DNA of 64,000 nucleotides, taken from Tetranychus cinnabarinus (lineage: Eukaryota > Arthropoda > Arachnida > Trombidiformes > Tetranychidae). Below are positions 50,201 through 60,442 of the stretch, piece after piece. The stretch is taken from the NCBI GenBank assembly GCA_022266195.1, contig WHVY01000007.1:3224001-3288000 (forward strand), given 5' to 3'. The translations under genes and the position numbers were made by a program. The notes under the pieces were generated by a model. The model worked only from the letters and a program-made list of their open reading frames with translations, did no database searches and was not told the origin of the DNA. Numbering within the stretch: position 1 is the stretch's first letter; each line of letters begins with the position of its first letter.

Positions 50201-53200
50201 AGGGAATCTTTACTAGCATCATTGATTAACATCTGGGATAATGGTAGAAAAGAGGAACTCAAGGATGTTGGCGATGATAGTGATCCTAAACCAGAACTAG
50301 ACTGGCTAGGTGATACATTATATTCTTGTTTAATGATCGGGTGATGAGCTGATATCCTTAACGCAGGACCGTACAATGTTTCAACCAGATCATTGTCCGG
50401 ATTCGTGTGATGACCCGATGTTATGTGTTGAGGATGACTCTGTAAATTATTATGTCCAGTATTAGCATTATCATCTATAGTTATGCTTTCATTTATCCAA
50501 TAATCGGTCTCTGGGTGATGGAAACTATGAGTTAAATGATGTGGTAAGGATTGAGGTTGAGGTGGAGGAGTTGGAGTTTCATGATGAGTTGAATGAACAT
50601 GATGACCATGGTGATGATGGTGCTGATGTTGTCCAAATTGTATTGATTTAGGCGCAGAAGGGTCAGGCTTCTAAAGTGATGGAAATAAAAGAAAAATTTA
50701 TTAGTAAAAAGTCAGAAAATTCACAACTTTAATTGAAAAAAAAGATAATGTTGAAAGAAAGGAAGTAAAAGTTTTATAAATAATTTCAATTTGATTTTAA
50801 CCCGAAAAATTGCAAAAAATTTTCCTTGCCACTGGCGATTTTTTTATAATTTTTACACTCTTTTCTTCCCTGATGCTCTTTAATTTAAAATGAAAAATCT
50901 AAACATTTTTTACTAATTATCTCGAATTTATCTCGAGGCTTTTAAAATTGCTAAACTTTTACCTTTCTTTGAAATCGGTCAACATTATTTTGTTATAAAT
51001 CAAGATGACGTTAAGAGAATTGAAAATGTCATAAATGAAGGCTGATCGATTCAATAGAAAAAGTGACTCATCTTGAGATAATTTGATAATCATTGGAGGG
51101 AAAATGAGTCTACTCAAGATGGAAGAATCAAAAATATCTTACATATAAACCATGCTGTTGTTGCTCATCACTGATTAAAGCTTGTCTCCTTAAATCTTGT
51201 TCCAATTGCTGGATTCTTGCTGACATTTTACGATTTTCAATTTCCAATTCTCGCTTTTGACGTTCCAATTCAGGTATTCGAGTAACATCTCGTTTAAGGG
51301 AACGTAAAAAGTCTACTGACGCCTTCAAAATAGTCCCTTTATTTTGTTTCATATCTTTTACCAATTCGTAATGAATCTCGTCCTGAGTGGGCAACAAAGT
51401 ACTCAACTCCTTAATACGATCATTAATATTGTACCTTCTACGTCGTTCGATTTTGTTATGAGCATCTTTCTTCTTCCTCTCCCTTTCCCAGGCACTGTAT
51501 TCAGGGTCTGAGGAAAGTGGGGGACAAGACGTGGATAAAGGCGGGCAAGATGAAGACATCTTTGTTGCATCAGATAAACGACTGGTGGATTGTTGACTAT
51601 CCTCTCCTCCATACAGTTGGTGAGGGTTAAAGATATAACTGATATCTGCTGGTAAAGTTGCAGGAATAGGATCCATGGGACTATGATGAGATTGATGGTG
51701 GTGAGAATGATGATGAATTACATTTATACTCGAACTGGGACCCATTGGACCATTGCCACCTTCGCCATTGTTATGAGCACTGCCTCCATTATCACCATTA
51801 CCATTGTTACCACTGTTATGATCCATGAGGTCAGACATTTCGAGACCAAAAGTTCGCTGAACATCTTCCCAATAGTCTCCATCTATTTCTGAAGCCGATG
51901 ACCTTGGACCTGACAGTGGACTATCAGGACTTAAAGGGAAGGGAGATTGAGGGCCACTTCCATTGGCATTATTTATTAGGGATGGATGATGATGATGACT
52001 TGCCACCGACTTGGATGGTATTATTGTGGTTGATGAAGTTGTAGTCGTTGAGCTATTCGTTATTAAGGCTGATGAAGATGATGATGTACTTCCTATTGGA
52101 AGATTTGATATCGGTAAACCATTGTCTGAATTGTTAAAACCATCGGTGAAAAAATTTGGACATGATGCAGCCTCTGAAAGCTTTGTTGATGTTGAATGTG
52201 GAATGCTTCGCACTCCTCGATGTTCACCATTTCCTCCAGCAATTGTGATTACACTGCTGCTATTGGCACTGTTGTTATTGTTGATATTACCACTACCAAC
52301 ATTGCTATTATTATTAATCACAGTTGAACCAATATCAAGATGGTGAGAGGTTAATCTAGAATTTGTTTGCAATTTTTGAATTTGTTGTTGCTTTTGAAGA
52401 GCCTCTTTACGCTCTTGTTGAACCATTTGTTCTCTCATTAACAGTTGCTTTAAATTTGTGCGACTCATTTTTCACTTGCTAATCCTTTAGATCAGGTTAA
52501 AAATTAAGCCAATGGTAACATAACAATGAAAACGATAATTTTTCCAACAGTTTAACTGATGTTTATAATGTTGCTCGATGATGATGACCAGTTATGATGA
52601 TTGTAGAGGGGCGGAGAGATAAAGTGTCAAGAAAAAAAACAATTGTTGTGAACTTTAGGGTGAAATCAGAGCAATCAACGAGAAAAACAATAACAATAAT
52701 AACTTGTTAAGATGATGATGAGCCATGTGATGCATAGAAGAGAAGAAAACTGAGAGAGAGAGATCAAAGAGAAAAAGAGAGAAAAAACAAATGAAAGTAA
52801 CTAAAGAAAGGGAAAAGCGATAAATAACAAGAATGTTGTTTACTTGATTAAATTGTGTGTGTATTAACTTTTGTTTATCATATTAGTTGTGTGTGAGTTT
52901 GCACTGCCAATAGTTTTGCCTGCCAGAGGGAGACATCAGTGAGGCAGAGGGAGAGAGAAAGAGAAAGAGAAAGATCGAAGAAAAAAGAAAGAAAGAGACA
53001 GGGAAAGAGATTGCGATATTGAAGACAGAGGAAGGCAATTAATAGACAGTTAAAGTGACTATGTGGTTAAGCCCTTTGCTCACTTAATGAGCTTCGGGGG
53101 CTAACAAAAAGGACGTTCCTTAAACGTTCCCCCGCGACTTGGAAGTAAAGGAAAGACCTTGGTGAAGAGAGAGGTAAAAATTAGAAAGAGAAAGGGAAAA

Positions 53201-56064
53201 ATGCACACGCCTTTAAGTCTCTCTGTGTTTTTACATCATACAGGGTGAGCTGCTGGAATGGTGATGACGAAGGAAAAGGGGAGAAAGACAATTTGCAAGG
53301 ACATTGAAATTTACTCTTTACTCATCAATGTTTATAGAGATTTGAGAGAGAGGGAGGGAAATTACGATGATAGACAAGATGATTGGAAGAGATTGAGAGA
53401 GAAAGTAAAGAAAAGTGGAAAAAGAAGGACAAGAGAACGGGTAGCTTCATGATAAGAGAAATGGAAAGGAATTCTGATTCCCTTCTTTTTTTGTTAGATT
53501 TGAGTACCAACAAAAAAGATAATTCAGTGAAATTCTGATTTCAAAAAGGATAGATAAATGGTGATAATTTAACTGATTAGAGTGAATAAAAGAGTGAGAG
53601 GCACTTCTTTCTTTCTTTCCCTTTCTGTTCATTTCTCTTATCGTCTAAAAGAGTTGGAGGAGAGATACAGAGAGACAGAAAAATAGACAGAAAATTATGA
53701 TAGGGAAACCAGAAAAGGCTCAAGTTTATAAAGGCGTTACAACTTGTTGATTTTCGCCTTTCTTTTTCTCTTTCTCTTTCCTTTTTTTTGCTATCATGAT
53801 GATGAAAGTGGGAGATCACCTTCTTTGAAATGTTTTATCATCATTTCGTCGATTAATTTTATAAATCTTATGAGAGTTTTTTAAACTTGTAACAAAAAAA
53901 CAGCAAAGAAAATCAGGTTTAACTCTTTTGAAGCAGACTTGAATTTTAAGATGACAAGTTAATTTCACAATGTTGTTTACAAAATAGAATTTTGAAAAAA
54001 GAAATTCATTTTCTACTCACCAACTGATTACTAACAGTTCATAATCCAGGATAATTTGATTAAAAACAACATCCAACACACAAATTGTGATAAGAAAACC
54101 AGAAAAAAAGGAAAACAGTAAATAAAAAAATCCTTTTTCTATGTTGAACCAGAAAATGAAACCAGAAAATAAGGCAAAATAAGAAGAGGCAATTTCAAGA
54201 GTTACAACTTTTACTCTATTGATATTTAACGGGGTAAATTTATACACACTTAATCCAATTGTGATTTAACAAAAGATTCAACAATTAAATAGATTAATCA
54301 ATTGTAGTTAATAGCGGACACAGAGAAAAAAAAAGTAAATGTAAAAATGGTTTAAAGGAATACGCACTTGAGAGAAAGAAAAATATGTTGTTTTGCTGTG
54401 CGATTTCTTATTCCCTCTGTTAAAGCACGTTGAAAGCAAACATTGTGGTTGAAACAAAAGCAAAGATGATGCTGATATGACGATTATGATGATGATTAAG
54501 ATGATGGAGAGAAACCATGAAAACGTGTCTTGCACCTAAATTAGTTTGATTACTTTTCTATCGTCACCAAAATGAAGGAAAGATATAACAAAATTCCTCT
54601 TCAATTAATTTCTCTTTTCTCTCAATCTCTTATCTTACTCTCTCTCTCTCTCTTCCTCTTTCTCTCTCCTTCTCACTCTCTCTCTACCTGTGGTATTATC
54701 TTTTCATCATCTCTAAATTGTTTATAGATGGCGCTTAATTTAACTGCGTGGCATAATTGTGATTAAATGAAAAGCTTTCCCTGGTTAATGAATTATTTTA
54801 TATTGTCATATTTTTCACTCAACATTTTTACCCAAATTAACTTAATTATCAGCTCAAAGTCATTGGCTTACCATTACCATCATTGAAAATTCATAGCAAA
54901 GTTAATCGCAGTTTTCAGCCAATCTCATTCATATTTGAAGAGCTGACAAAAAAGCAAACTTTCTTAACCTTTTCCTCTTCATCTTGGTTTATCATCTTGA
55001 TTTTCATCCCAATCCTCATCCCAATTTTCATCCTCATCGTCTTATTTCCAAGAAGTTATGTGCATTACCTCAACCTTGCATGTAACTTGAAAAGGCTCAA
55101 CAAACGCGCACAACATCAACAGAGTTGACTTTTTTTAAAGCTAATGTAAGCCTTTAATGCGCACAACAATCAACGATAGTCCATCAATTTGGTGCTTGAT
55201 TATGATCCAAGAAATAAATATACACCGAGAGTTTTAAAAATTTTAATGCAATTGATAATGATATAACTTTAACAGTCCTCTAGTTGAACCCTTCAATCCT
55301 TGATTATTAATATTTAGATTTACTTTTTGCCATTTTTTCGCTCAACCACTTTTAACAAGCTATTATTAAAATCATACTTTCTTTCATTCCAGGTTTCTGG
55401 AGTTGAGATTGTGAACGCAAAACGATTCTTGGAACTGGTTACACCTAAAGGCAATGATTCAACTTGTGTTCTTGCCCTCTTTTACTATCCTTGGTGTGCT
55501 TTTAGCGCCAAATCAAGTCGAGATTTCAATGCAATTGGTAAATTATTTCCTCAGCTCAATGTGATTGCCCTTAATGCGTATCTTCACAACAGGTAAATGG
55601 CTTTCACAAACAAACTGTTAATCTCATTGTGTAACAATCAATGTTATTGCTTCTAATAATGACAATCAAAAACAATAATAACTCACTTTACTTTCATTTC
55701 ATCTTCTAGTATCAATATGCGTTTTGGTCTGGTTGGTATTCCGACTGTCCTTTTTTTCCATAACGGTAAAATTGTGGCCAAATACAATTCAACCGAGTCA
55801 AGTTTACTTTCGATGGTTTCATTTATTTACCGTTTAACTGGCCTTGAACCTGATTTAACGGTCAACCTGACGGAAGACGATTGGACTAGTCCATTACCAA
55901 CAATACCTCAAGTGACCATTGATTATGTCCTTATCTTATCCTCTGTATTCCTGTTGTTTACCGTTTGCTATTTGATTGGTCGATCATCCATATTTGCCAA
56001 GATTATTGAATCAATTAGGAATACATGGAGAGAAGCTGAAGCTCAACATCAACATTTAGATTGA
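47262..56064 (+). CDS. TXNDC15: Thioredoxin domain-containing protein 15
   Basis: ER/ciliary single-pass membrane protein with a lumenal thioredoxin-like domain; the human gene is linked to Meckel-type ciliopathy. Four exons: 47262-47394, 47516-47769, 55393-55592, 55710-56064, phases consistent, 313 residues (human 360). There is an N-terminal signal sequence (YTLIFLKLFLTLSLVHHVSG), then an acidic Asn-glycosylation-rich linker. The thioredoxin fold follows with ALFYYPWCAFSAKSSRDFN at about 155-173, where the active site is WC-x-FS with a single Cys, exactly as in human TXNDC15 (APWCRFSA). GLVGIPTVLFFHNGK carries the cis-Pro loop. One membrane helix at about 266-288 and a short cytosolic tail end the protein. 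Donors of exons 1 and 2 (GTTTGT, GTTCGT) are weak. The 7.6-kb intron 2 contains Mitf on the opposite strand. Confidence 0.9.
47770..50133. other. Txndc15 intron segment / probable Mitf 3' UTR
   Basis: No coding sequence was recognised. A minus-strand AATAAA at 48298-48293 would give Mitf a 3' UTR of about 1.8 kb. Runs of ATTA/TTAATTAA at about 48817-48846 and a TATATATAATATGTATAAT stretch at about 48781 are simple-sequence AT-rich elements. Confidence 0.4.
50134..52468 (-). CDS. Mitf: MiT/TFE family bHLH-zipper transcription factor (Mitf)
   Basis: Homologue of MITF/TFEB/TFE3, which bind E-box/CLEAR sites and control lysosome biogenesis and differentiation. Two coding exons, 52468-51143 and 50670-50134, join in phase 0, giving 620 residues. 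The N-terminus SRTNLKQLLMREQM matches the conserved Rag-GTPase-binding segment that recruits TFEB to lysosomes. The bHLH at about 325-395 has basic region KKDAHNKIERRRRYNINDRI and helix 2 NKGTILKASVDFLRSLK. A leucine zipper follows at about 396-430. Poly-Ser/Asn/His tracts fill the middle. The C-terminal part holds IIKQE and VKGE, both fitting the SUMO-acceptor pattern; IIKQE is at the same relative place as in MITF. An in-frame TGA six bases before the ATG supports this start, unless an upstream exon is spliced in. It lies entirely inside Txndc15 intron 2, antisense. Confidence 0.93.
52738..53010 (+). repeat. GA-rich simple repeats
   Basis: Two clusters of GAGAGA/GAAA units on the plus strand (so CT-rich on the Mitf sense strand) within 300 bases upstream of Mitf. 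Low-complexity DNA; possible GAGA-factor-type sites. Confidence 0.6.
54610..54686 (+). repeat. (TC)n-rich simple repeat
   Basis: Run of TCTCTC with a few interruptions, complementary in type to the GA-rich tract 1.6-1.9 kb away. Confidence 0.65.
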
Positions 56065-56805
56065 AAAATGTAAATTAAATCAATTGACGAATGCGTTTCC
56101 AATCAAAATTCACATCAAGTTTAAACAAATTACCCACAAACACACAAAAAAACAATCATCTTTTTACCTTATAAACACTTGGGTTGAATAGAGAAGTCAG
56201 ATAACCAGTTTTTTAAACAATTTGAGCAAAGCCAAACATTTGTCGATTGTGTTTACAAGCAAATTATTTTACACGGCTTTCATTGTAATTAATTAAATAC
56301 AAATCTGTAATGCAATTGTTGCCTCGTGCACAGAAAATGTGATCAATAAATACACTTTAAATTTAATCATTTGCCTATTTTAAAAACAATCAACCGGTGT
56401 TACACTTAACAAAACAACCAAGTAAATGATGTGCCTTGATTATTGCAGTTAATAATTGCAGTTTATTGCTCATTGATTAACTCTTCTGGGAATCAGATCA
56501 TTTCTTTCAAATTATCTCATGAGTTTAACTCTTGTGCCTCAAGAGACGTTAAATTAGTATCAAAAATACAGTATTGACTTGAGCTTCAACTTGAGATTCA
56601 AAGGTTGTGTTTTTGCAGCGCTGACATCTATGTGAACTTGAACTTGAATTAAATTTTATTGTTTAAACAATTACAGAGCTTAGCGAAAGTTCATTTAGGA
56701 GATAGAAACAGATTTACCTGCGTAGGAACCAATTTTGTTTTTTAGATTTTCTTTCTAAGTGATTTTGTCGATGTTTTGTCAATATCGATCTCTCCTTTTC
56801 CTATT
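56065..56805. other. Convergent intergenic Txndc15 / DEG-ENaC-like gene A
   Basis: 741 bases with no gene seen. An AATAAA at about 56344-56352 on the plus strand may end Txndc15 transcripts. Confidence 0.45.
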
Positions 56806-58230
56806 CTATCGACATTCTTGTTTGGCATTTTTTGATAGTCTTATATTTCGAACATAGTTGTGGTGTCCATCAAAGGTTGGAAGTTTTTTCATGCTTTTGA
56901 GTTGCAATTTGCGTTGGATTGGACGCTGATTTTCATTCAATTCAGTTTTTCTTTGTTTTGTTGCTCTTTTCGTTTGAGTTTTTATCTTGCAAAATCTGGT
57001 TACAATGTAAGTCAACATGGAAAGTGTACGATCATGAATTGATATGCCAAACCAGATGCCAAGGATGCTTCCAATAAAGATTACATATTCACTCCAAGGT
57101 AGAACTGGATGGACACTGAGATACAAGTTTGCTTTCCTAGAAAGTTCAATATTTATCACACCTAATTTACTTTTCGTTTGATCCGAGTTTTCGCCTTCGA
57201 CTAAATAGTTTGTTTTCTCGCATTCAGTAGCAGTCGCTTGCTCAGTACAATTGATGATTGCATAATACTCTTGCATTTCCAAGTCAGTAGAATATCCATC
57301 TTCATCTTCAGAATCATCTCGATCGGTTATCTCATCATCTTCAGGTTGATCAATTTTACGAAGAAAACCTAAATGATCTGGATGTTGATCCCATTCATAA
57401 GTCAAAGTCTTAAACAGATAAGGTGTTGGTTGACCAAGTGAATACTCAGTCATACATTTGGCTATGCTTTTGGCTTTATTATAATAACGACAGTTGGTTT
57501 CATACGGATACTCGAGAGAACTCATAACTGTCTTCACAAAACTTATCGAAGAAAATGGAAACAAACCAGATTCACGAGTAATTATATGATATTTACCCTG
57601 TTCAAAGACTGGCAGATCAGTTTGATTACTAAATCGTATACCGAAATGGGTACCAAAAGTGTGAGTCAATTGTGCTACAACACCTTCATTCAATGTAACA
57701 TGATTGGTGTGGACAGATAATGGTTTGGTTCCATTGAGGCATATCAAGCGGATAAAAATGGCCACTCCATTGTAATAGCGGGTGGAATTACAAAGATCGG
57801 TATAATTACCAAACTTTGCGAAGCTAATTTGGTTTACTTGCTCATTAAGATCGCCACTAAACTCTTTAATGTCTTTTACTTTGATAAATGAGACCAATCT
57901 GAAAGAAAAAACAATCGGAGCTTTTTGCATGGATACTTCACACTTTTCCTGGAAATCTTCAGTTGTGTAATTCAATCCTGCATCGCTAGCATTCAATTGT
58001 GCACAAAGTGAGTTCATCTCTTCAGGATAAACAGCAAACAATTTAGTCAAATTCATAGCAATAGCCATTGGAACTGTAATATCGATTGCTGGCATTTCAA
58101 TGTAAGGTGCATAATCATAAGCAACATCACGACGAACTTTAAACTGTAAATAAAATTGTGTCATGTCGTAAATTTGATAGATGCAACCAATTAGGCAGAA
58201 AAGACCAATTATCGAAGACAGTTTGACCAT
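56806..58230 (-). CDS. DEG/ENaC-like channel, diverged, paralogue A
   Basis: One intronless frame of 474 residues with the layout of degenerin/epithelial sodium channels: TM1 at about 5-25 directly followed by the post-TM1 block (YAPYIEMPAIDITVPMAI, comparable to the FPAVTIC segment), a Cys-containing extracellular loop with several NxS/T sites, the motif LEYPYETNCRYYNKAKSIAKC (family pattern PYxTxCxxY), and TM2 at about 381-405. The pore segment GSILGIWFGISI keeps a G-x-S filter. An acidic loop (about 300-325) follows the YPYETNC motif. The cytosolic N-terminus with the His-Gly gating motif, normally 40 or more residues, is absent. An in-frame TGA 27 bases upstream supports the short start. 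A basic C-terminal tail follows TM2. Ligand and ion preference are unknown; it may be a receptor rather than an amiloride-sensitive channel. Paired head-to-head with paralogue B. Confidence 0.7.
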   Translation of the reverse strand: MVKLSSIIGLFCLIGCIYQIYDMTQFYLQFKVRRDVAYDYAPYIEMPAIDITVPMAIAMNLTKLFAVYPEEMNSLCAQLNASDAGLNYTTEDFQEKCEVSMQKAPIVFSFRLVSFIKVKDIKEFSGDLNEQVNQISFAKFGNYTDLCNSTRYYNGVAIFIRLICLNGTKPLSVHTNHVTLNEGVVAQLTHTFGTHFGIRFSNQTDLPVFEQGKYHIITRESGLFPFSSISFVKTVMSSLEYPYETNCRYYNKAKSIAKCMTEYSLGQPTPYLFKTLTYEWDQHPDHLGFLRKIDQPEDDEITDRDDSEDEDGYSTDLEMQEYYAIINCTEQATATECEKTNYLVEGENSDQTKSKLGVINIELSRKANLYLSVHPVLPWSEYVIFIGSILGIWFGISIHDRTLSMLTYIVTRFCKIKTQTKRATKQRKTELNENQRPIQRKLQLKSMKKLPTFDGHHNYVRNIRLSKNAKQECR

Positions 58231-58953
58231 TTTGTTAAACTGATTGACTTGTTTTCACTTACGATTCAGTAAACATGATGAAACATTATATTAAAATGTC
58301 TAAATGAAATGGACAATCCCATCGACAATCAATAAAACAAAGCATCAATAATGATTTACATTCAACATGCTGAGAAATAATGTATTTCGATAAATTAGTG
58401 AAATTAAATTTTAATAATTTCTTCTTCATTTATCGATTCTAATTAGTTGCTGATCAATTTCTTGGTTTCTATCATTATTGAGACAAAATTTAATATAAAT
58501 TCAAGTTATCAATTTGTCTTTTAATTGACTATATGCAATGATTGCCTTGTAAATAAATTATACCTTCCAATTGAATCAGAAAGAGATTGACAGAAACTTT
58601 TATCGTTCCAGTTGAACAAAAAGGACATCAAAAATTCATACTTTCAGAGCTTTTTGTAATTTCTTTCACTAATAACTGAAAGATTGGCAGAGGTTTTGAT
58701 TTTAGTCAGTAGTCTTTAGCAAATGGAAGAGTTAATTGGACCAAATGGACGAAAAATCTTTAATTATTTCCAGATTGTTGCAGAATCTGTACTTTTACCA
58801 GTCACTCTGTATATTACTTTATTTGCTCTTCTCTCAACATTTAATTATCATTATGAAAATGTTGCTCAATTGAATCAATGAAAATTTAAAAGTTATTATC
58901 ATAATATTTTCTGTGTTTCAATTGACTCGAATTTTGCTTTTGGATTAGCAAAG
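58231..58953. promoter_or_regulatory. Divergent intergenic region between the two DEG/ENaC-like genes
   Basis: 723 bases between the two start codons, AT-rich, presumably both promoters. No specific motif was recognised. Confidence 0.4.
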
Positions 58954-60303
58954 ATGAAAATCATTCGAGTAAAACTATCGTCAATAATTGACCTTTTCTG
59001 TTTCATTGGCTGTTCTATTCAAATCTATCATGTAACCTGTATCTATTTAAAATTCAAGGTTCGCCATGAAGTGACTTACGATTATGCTGATCAAGTTGAA
59101 CTGCCTACCATTGACATAATTATACCGATGGCTATGACTATTAACTTGACTGAACTGTTTATTCGTTATCCTCAGCAAATGACCAGGTTATGTAAAAGGT
59201 TATTCTTGGATGATGTTAGTTATACGAATGAAAATTTCAGTGTATGTTCCCTTGCAGCTAAGAAAGTCGCCTTTCTGGCCTCTGTTGACCTTGCATCTTT
59301 CATCAAAGTAAAGGATATAAAAGAGCTTACAATTGATCCTCGAGAGCAGATTGTCACTATTGGTTCGCTAAATTCAGGTGAAATAACTGATGAGTGCACG
59401 ATGAAACGCTATTATTCTGGGATTGCCATTTTCCTTCGCATTGTTTGCACAAAACATGATTCACTAATTACTACAAACACAAACATCATCAGCTCTTACG
59501 AAGGAAACATTGCAGCCATTTATCACTCATTTGGTCCATATTTCGGAATCAGGTTCACCAGTCAACTTGATATGCCTGAATACGAGTTGAGCAAATATTT
59601 TATGGTTACTCAAAAATCGCCTCGACATGTGGCTGTGGCCTGGGTTCGATACGAAAAGATGGTTTCACATTCGCTTCCTTATCCATATGAAACCAACTGT
59701 CGTTATTACGACAGGTTGAAGGCTCTGTCCAATTGTATATTAAACTATACATTGCATTCTGAAGGTTTAATGAGATTTATAATAAACGAATGGCATTCAC
59801 AACCACAACATTTGGGTTTCGTTTCGCTTTTTAGCCACGAATATGAATATGAGTATGGATATGAATATGAAGAAGAAGGAGATGAAGACAATAATGATGA
59901 TGAGAAAGTGGATGATGAAAAGCTAAAAATCGGCGTAGAAAATTGTGTTCAACAATCGATCACTGCTGATTGTGAAAAAACTTCTTACTTAATTGTTGGT
60001 AGAATCAGTTCCGAACAAGTTCCTGATCCAAGAGGATTAATAGTCATTGAGCAACCAGTCACTCCAATCATGTATTTTAATGCTAACCCAGAATTGCAAC
60101 TGAGTGAATATCTCATTTTTGTAGGAAGCATCATTGCAACTTGGTTTGGTTATTCAATATTTGATCGTTTAATGAGCCCATTGACATGGATAGCAGGCAA
60201 GTTTATTGCAAATATCAGGAAAAATCGAGAAAGTAAAAGGCCAATCAAAATTTTTATTGTTCGCAATCCATATTATTTCACCAAACCAATCGACTCAGCA
60301 TGA
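58954..60303 (+). CDS. DEG/ENaC-like channel, diverged, paralogue B
   Basis: Intronless, 449 residues, clearly homologous to paralogue A along the whole length: KLSSIIDLFCFIGC (A: KLSSIIGLFCLIGC), ASFIKVKDIKEL (A: VSFIKVKDIKEF), LPYPYETNCRYYDR, CEKTSYL (A: CEKTNYL). TM1 lies at about 10-30. The pore region IFVGSIIATWFGYSIFD retains G-x-S. The Tyr/Glu/Asp-rich insert (EYEYEYGYEYEEEGDEDNND) at about 295-320 sits at the same place as the acidic loop of A but differs in sequence. Only nine residues precede TM1, and an in-frame stop upstream supports the start. The tail after TM2 is shorter and less basic than in A. Together they look like a tandem-inverted duplicate pair of a lineage-specific channel family; function unknown. 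The 3' side is followed at once by satellite-like repeats. Confidence 0.7.
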   Translation: MKIIRVKLSSIIDLFCFIGCSIQIYHVTCIYLKFKVRHEVTYDYADQVELPTIDIIIPMAMTINLTELFIRYPQQMTRLCKRLFLDDVSYTNENFSVCSLAAKKVAFLASVDLASFIKVKDIKELTIDPREQIVTIGSLNSGEITDECTMKRYYSGIAIFLRIVCTKHDSLITTNTNIISSYEGNIAAIYHSFGPYFGIRFTSQLDMPEYELSKYFMVTQKSPRHVAVAWVRYEKMVSHSLPYPYETNCRYYDRLKALSNCILNYTLHSEGLMRFIINEWHSQPQHLGFVSLFSHEYEYEYGYEYEEEGDEDNNDDEKVDDEKLKIGVENCVQQSITADCEKTSYLIVGRISSEQVPDPRGLIVIEQPVTPIMYFNANPELQLSEYLIFVGSIIATWFGYSIFDRLMSPLTWIAGKFIANIRKNRESKRPIKIFIVRNPYYFTKPIDSA

Positions 60304-60442
60304 TATTCCTCAAGATTCGCATCTTCATATTCATTGATTGATATGTTGGAAAACAGATACAAGTGCACGCCGACCACTTCTTGCATCTACTTACCTAAAT
60401 AGCCTCAATTTCACCAAAAAATTCGACCAGAGAAGTTCGATC

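Larger units (their letters stand above)
52469..55392. promoter_or_regulatory. Mitf upstream region with purine/pyrimidine-rich tracts, inside the Txndc15 intron
   Basis: No coding sequence was recognised. GA-rich tracts at about 52738-52800 and 52922-53010 and a CT-rich tract at about 54610-54686 resemble the GAGA/CT promoter-associated repeats of arthropods. These probably belong to Mitf 5' regulatory or UTR sequence. A locally GC-richer segment at about 53085-53150 carries GGACGTTCCTTAAACGTTCC, a near-palindrome. Confidence 0.4.
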
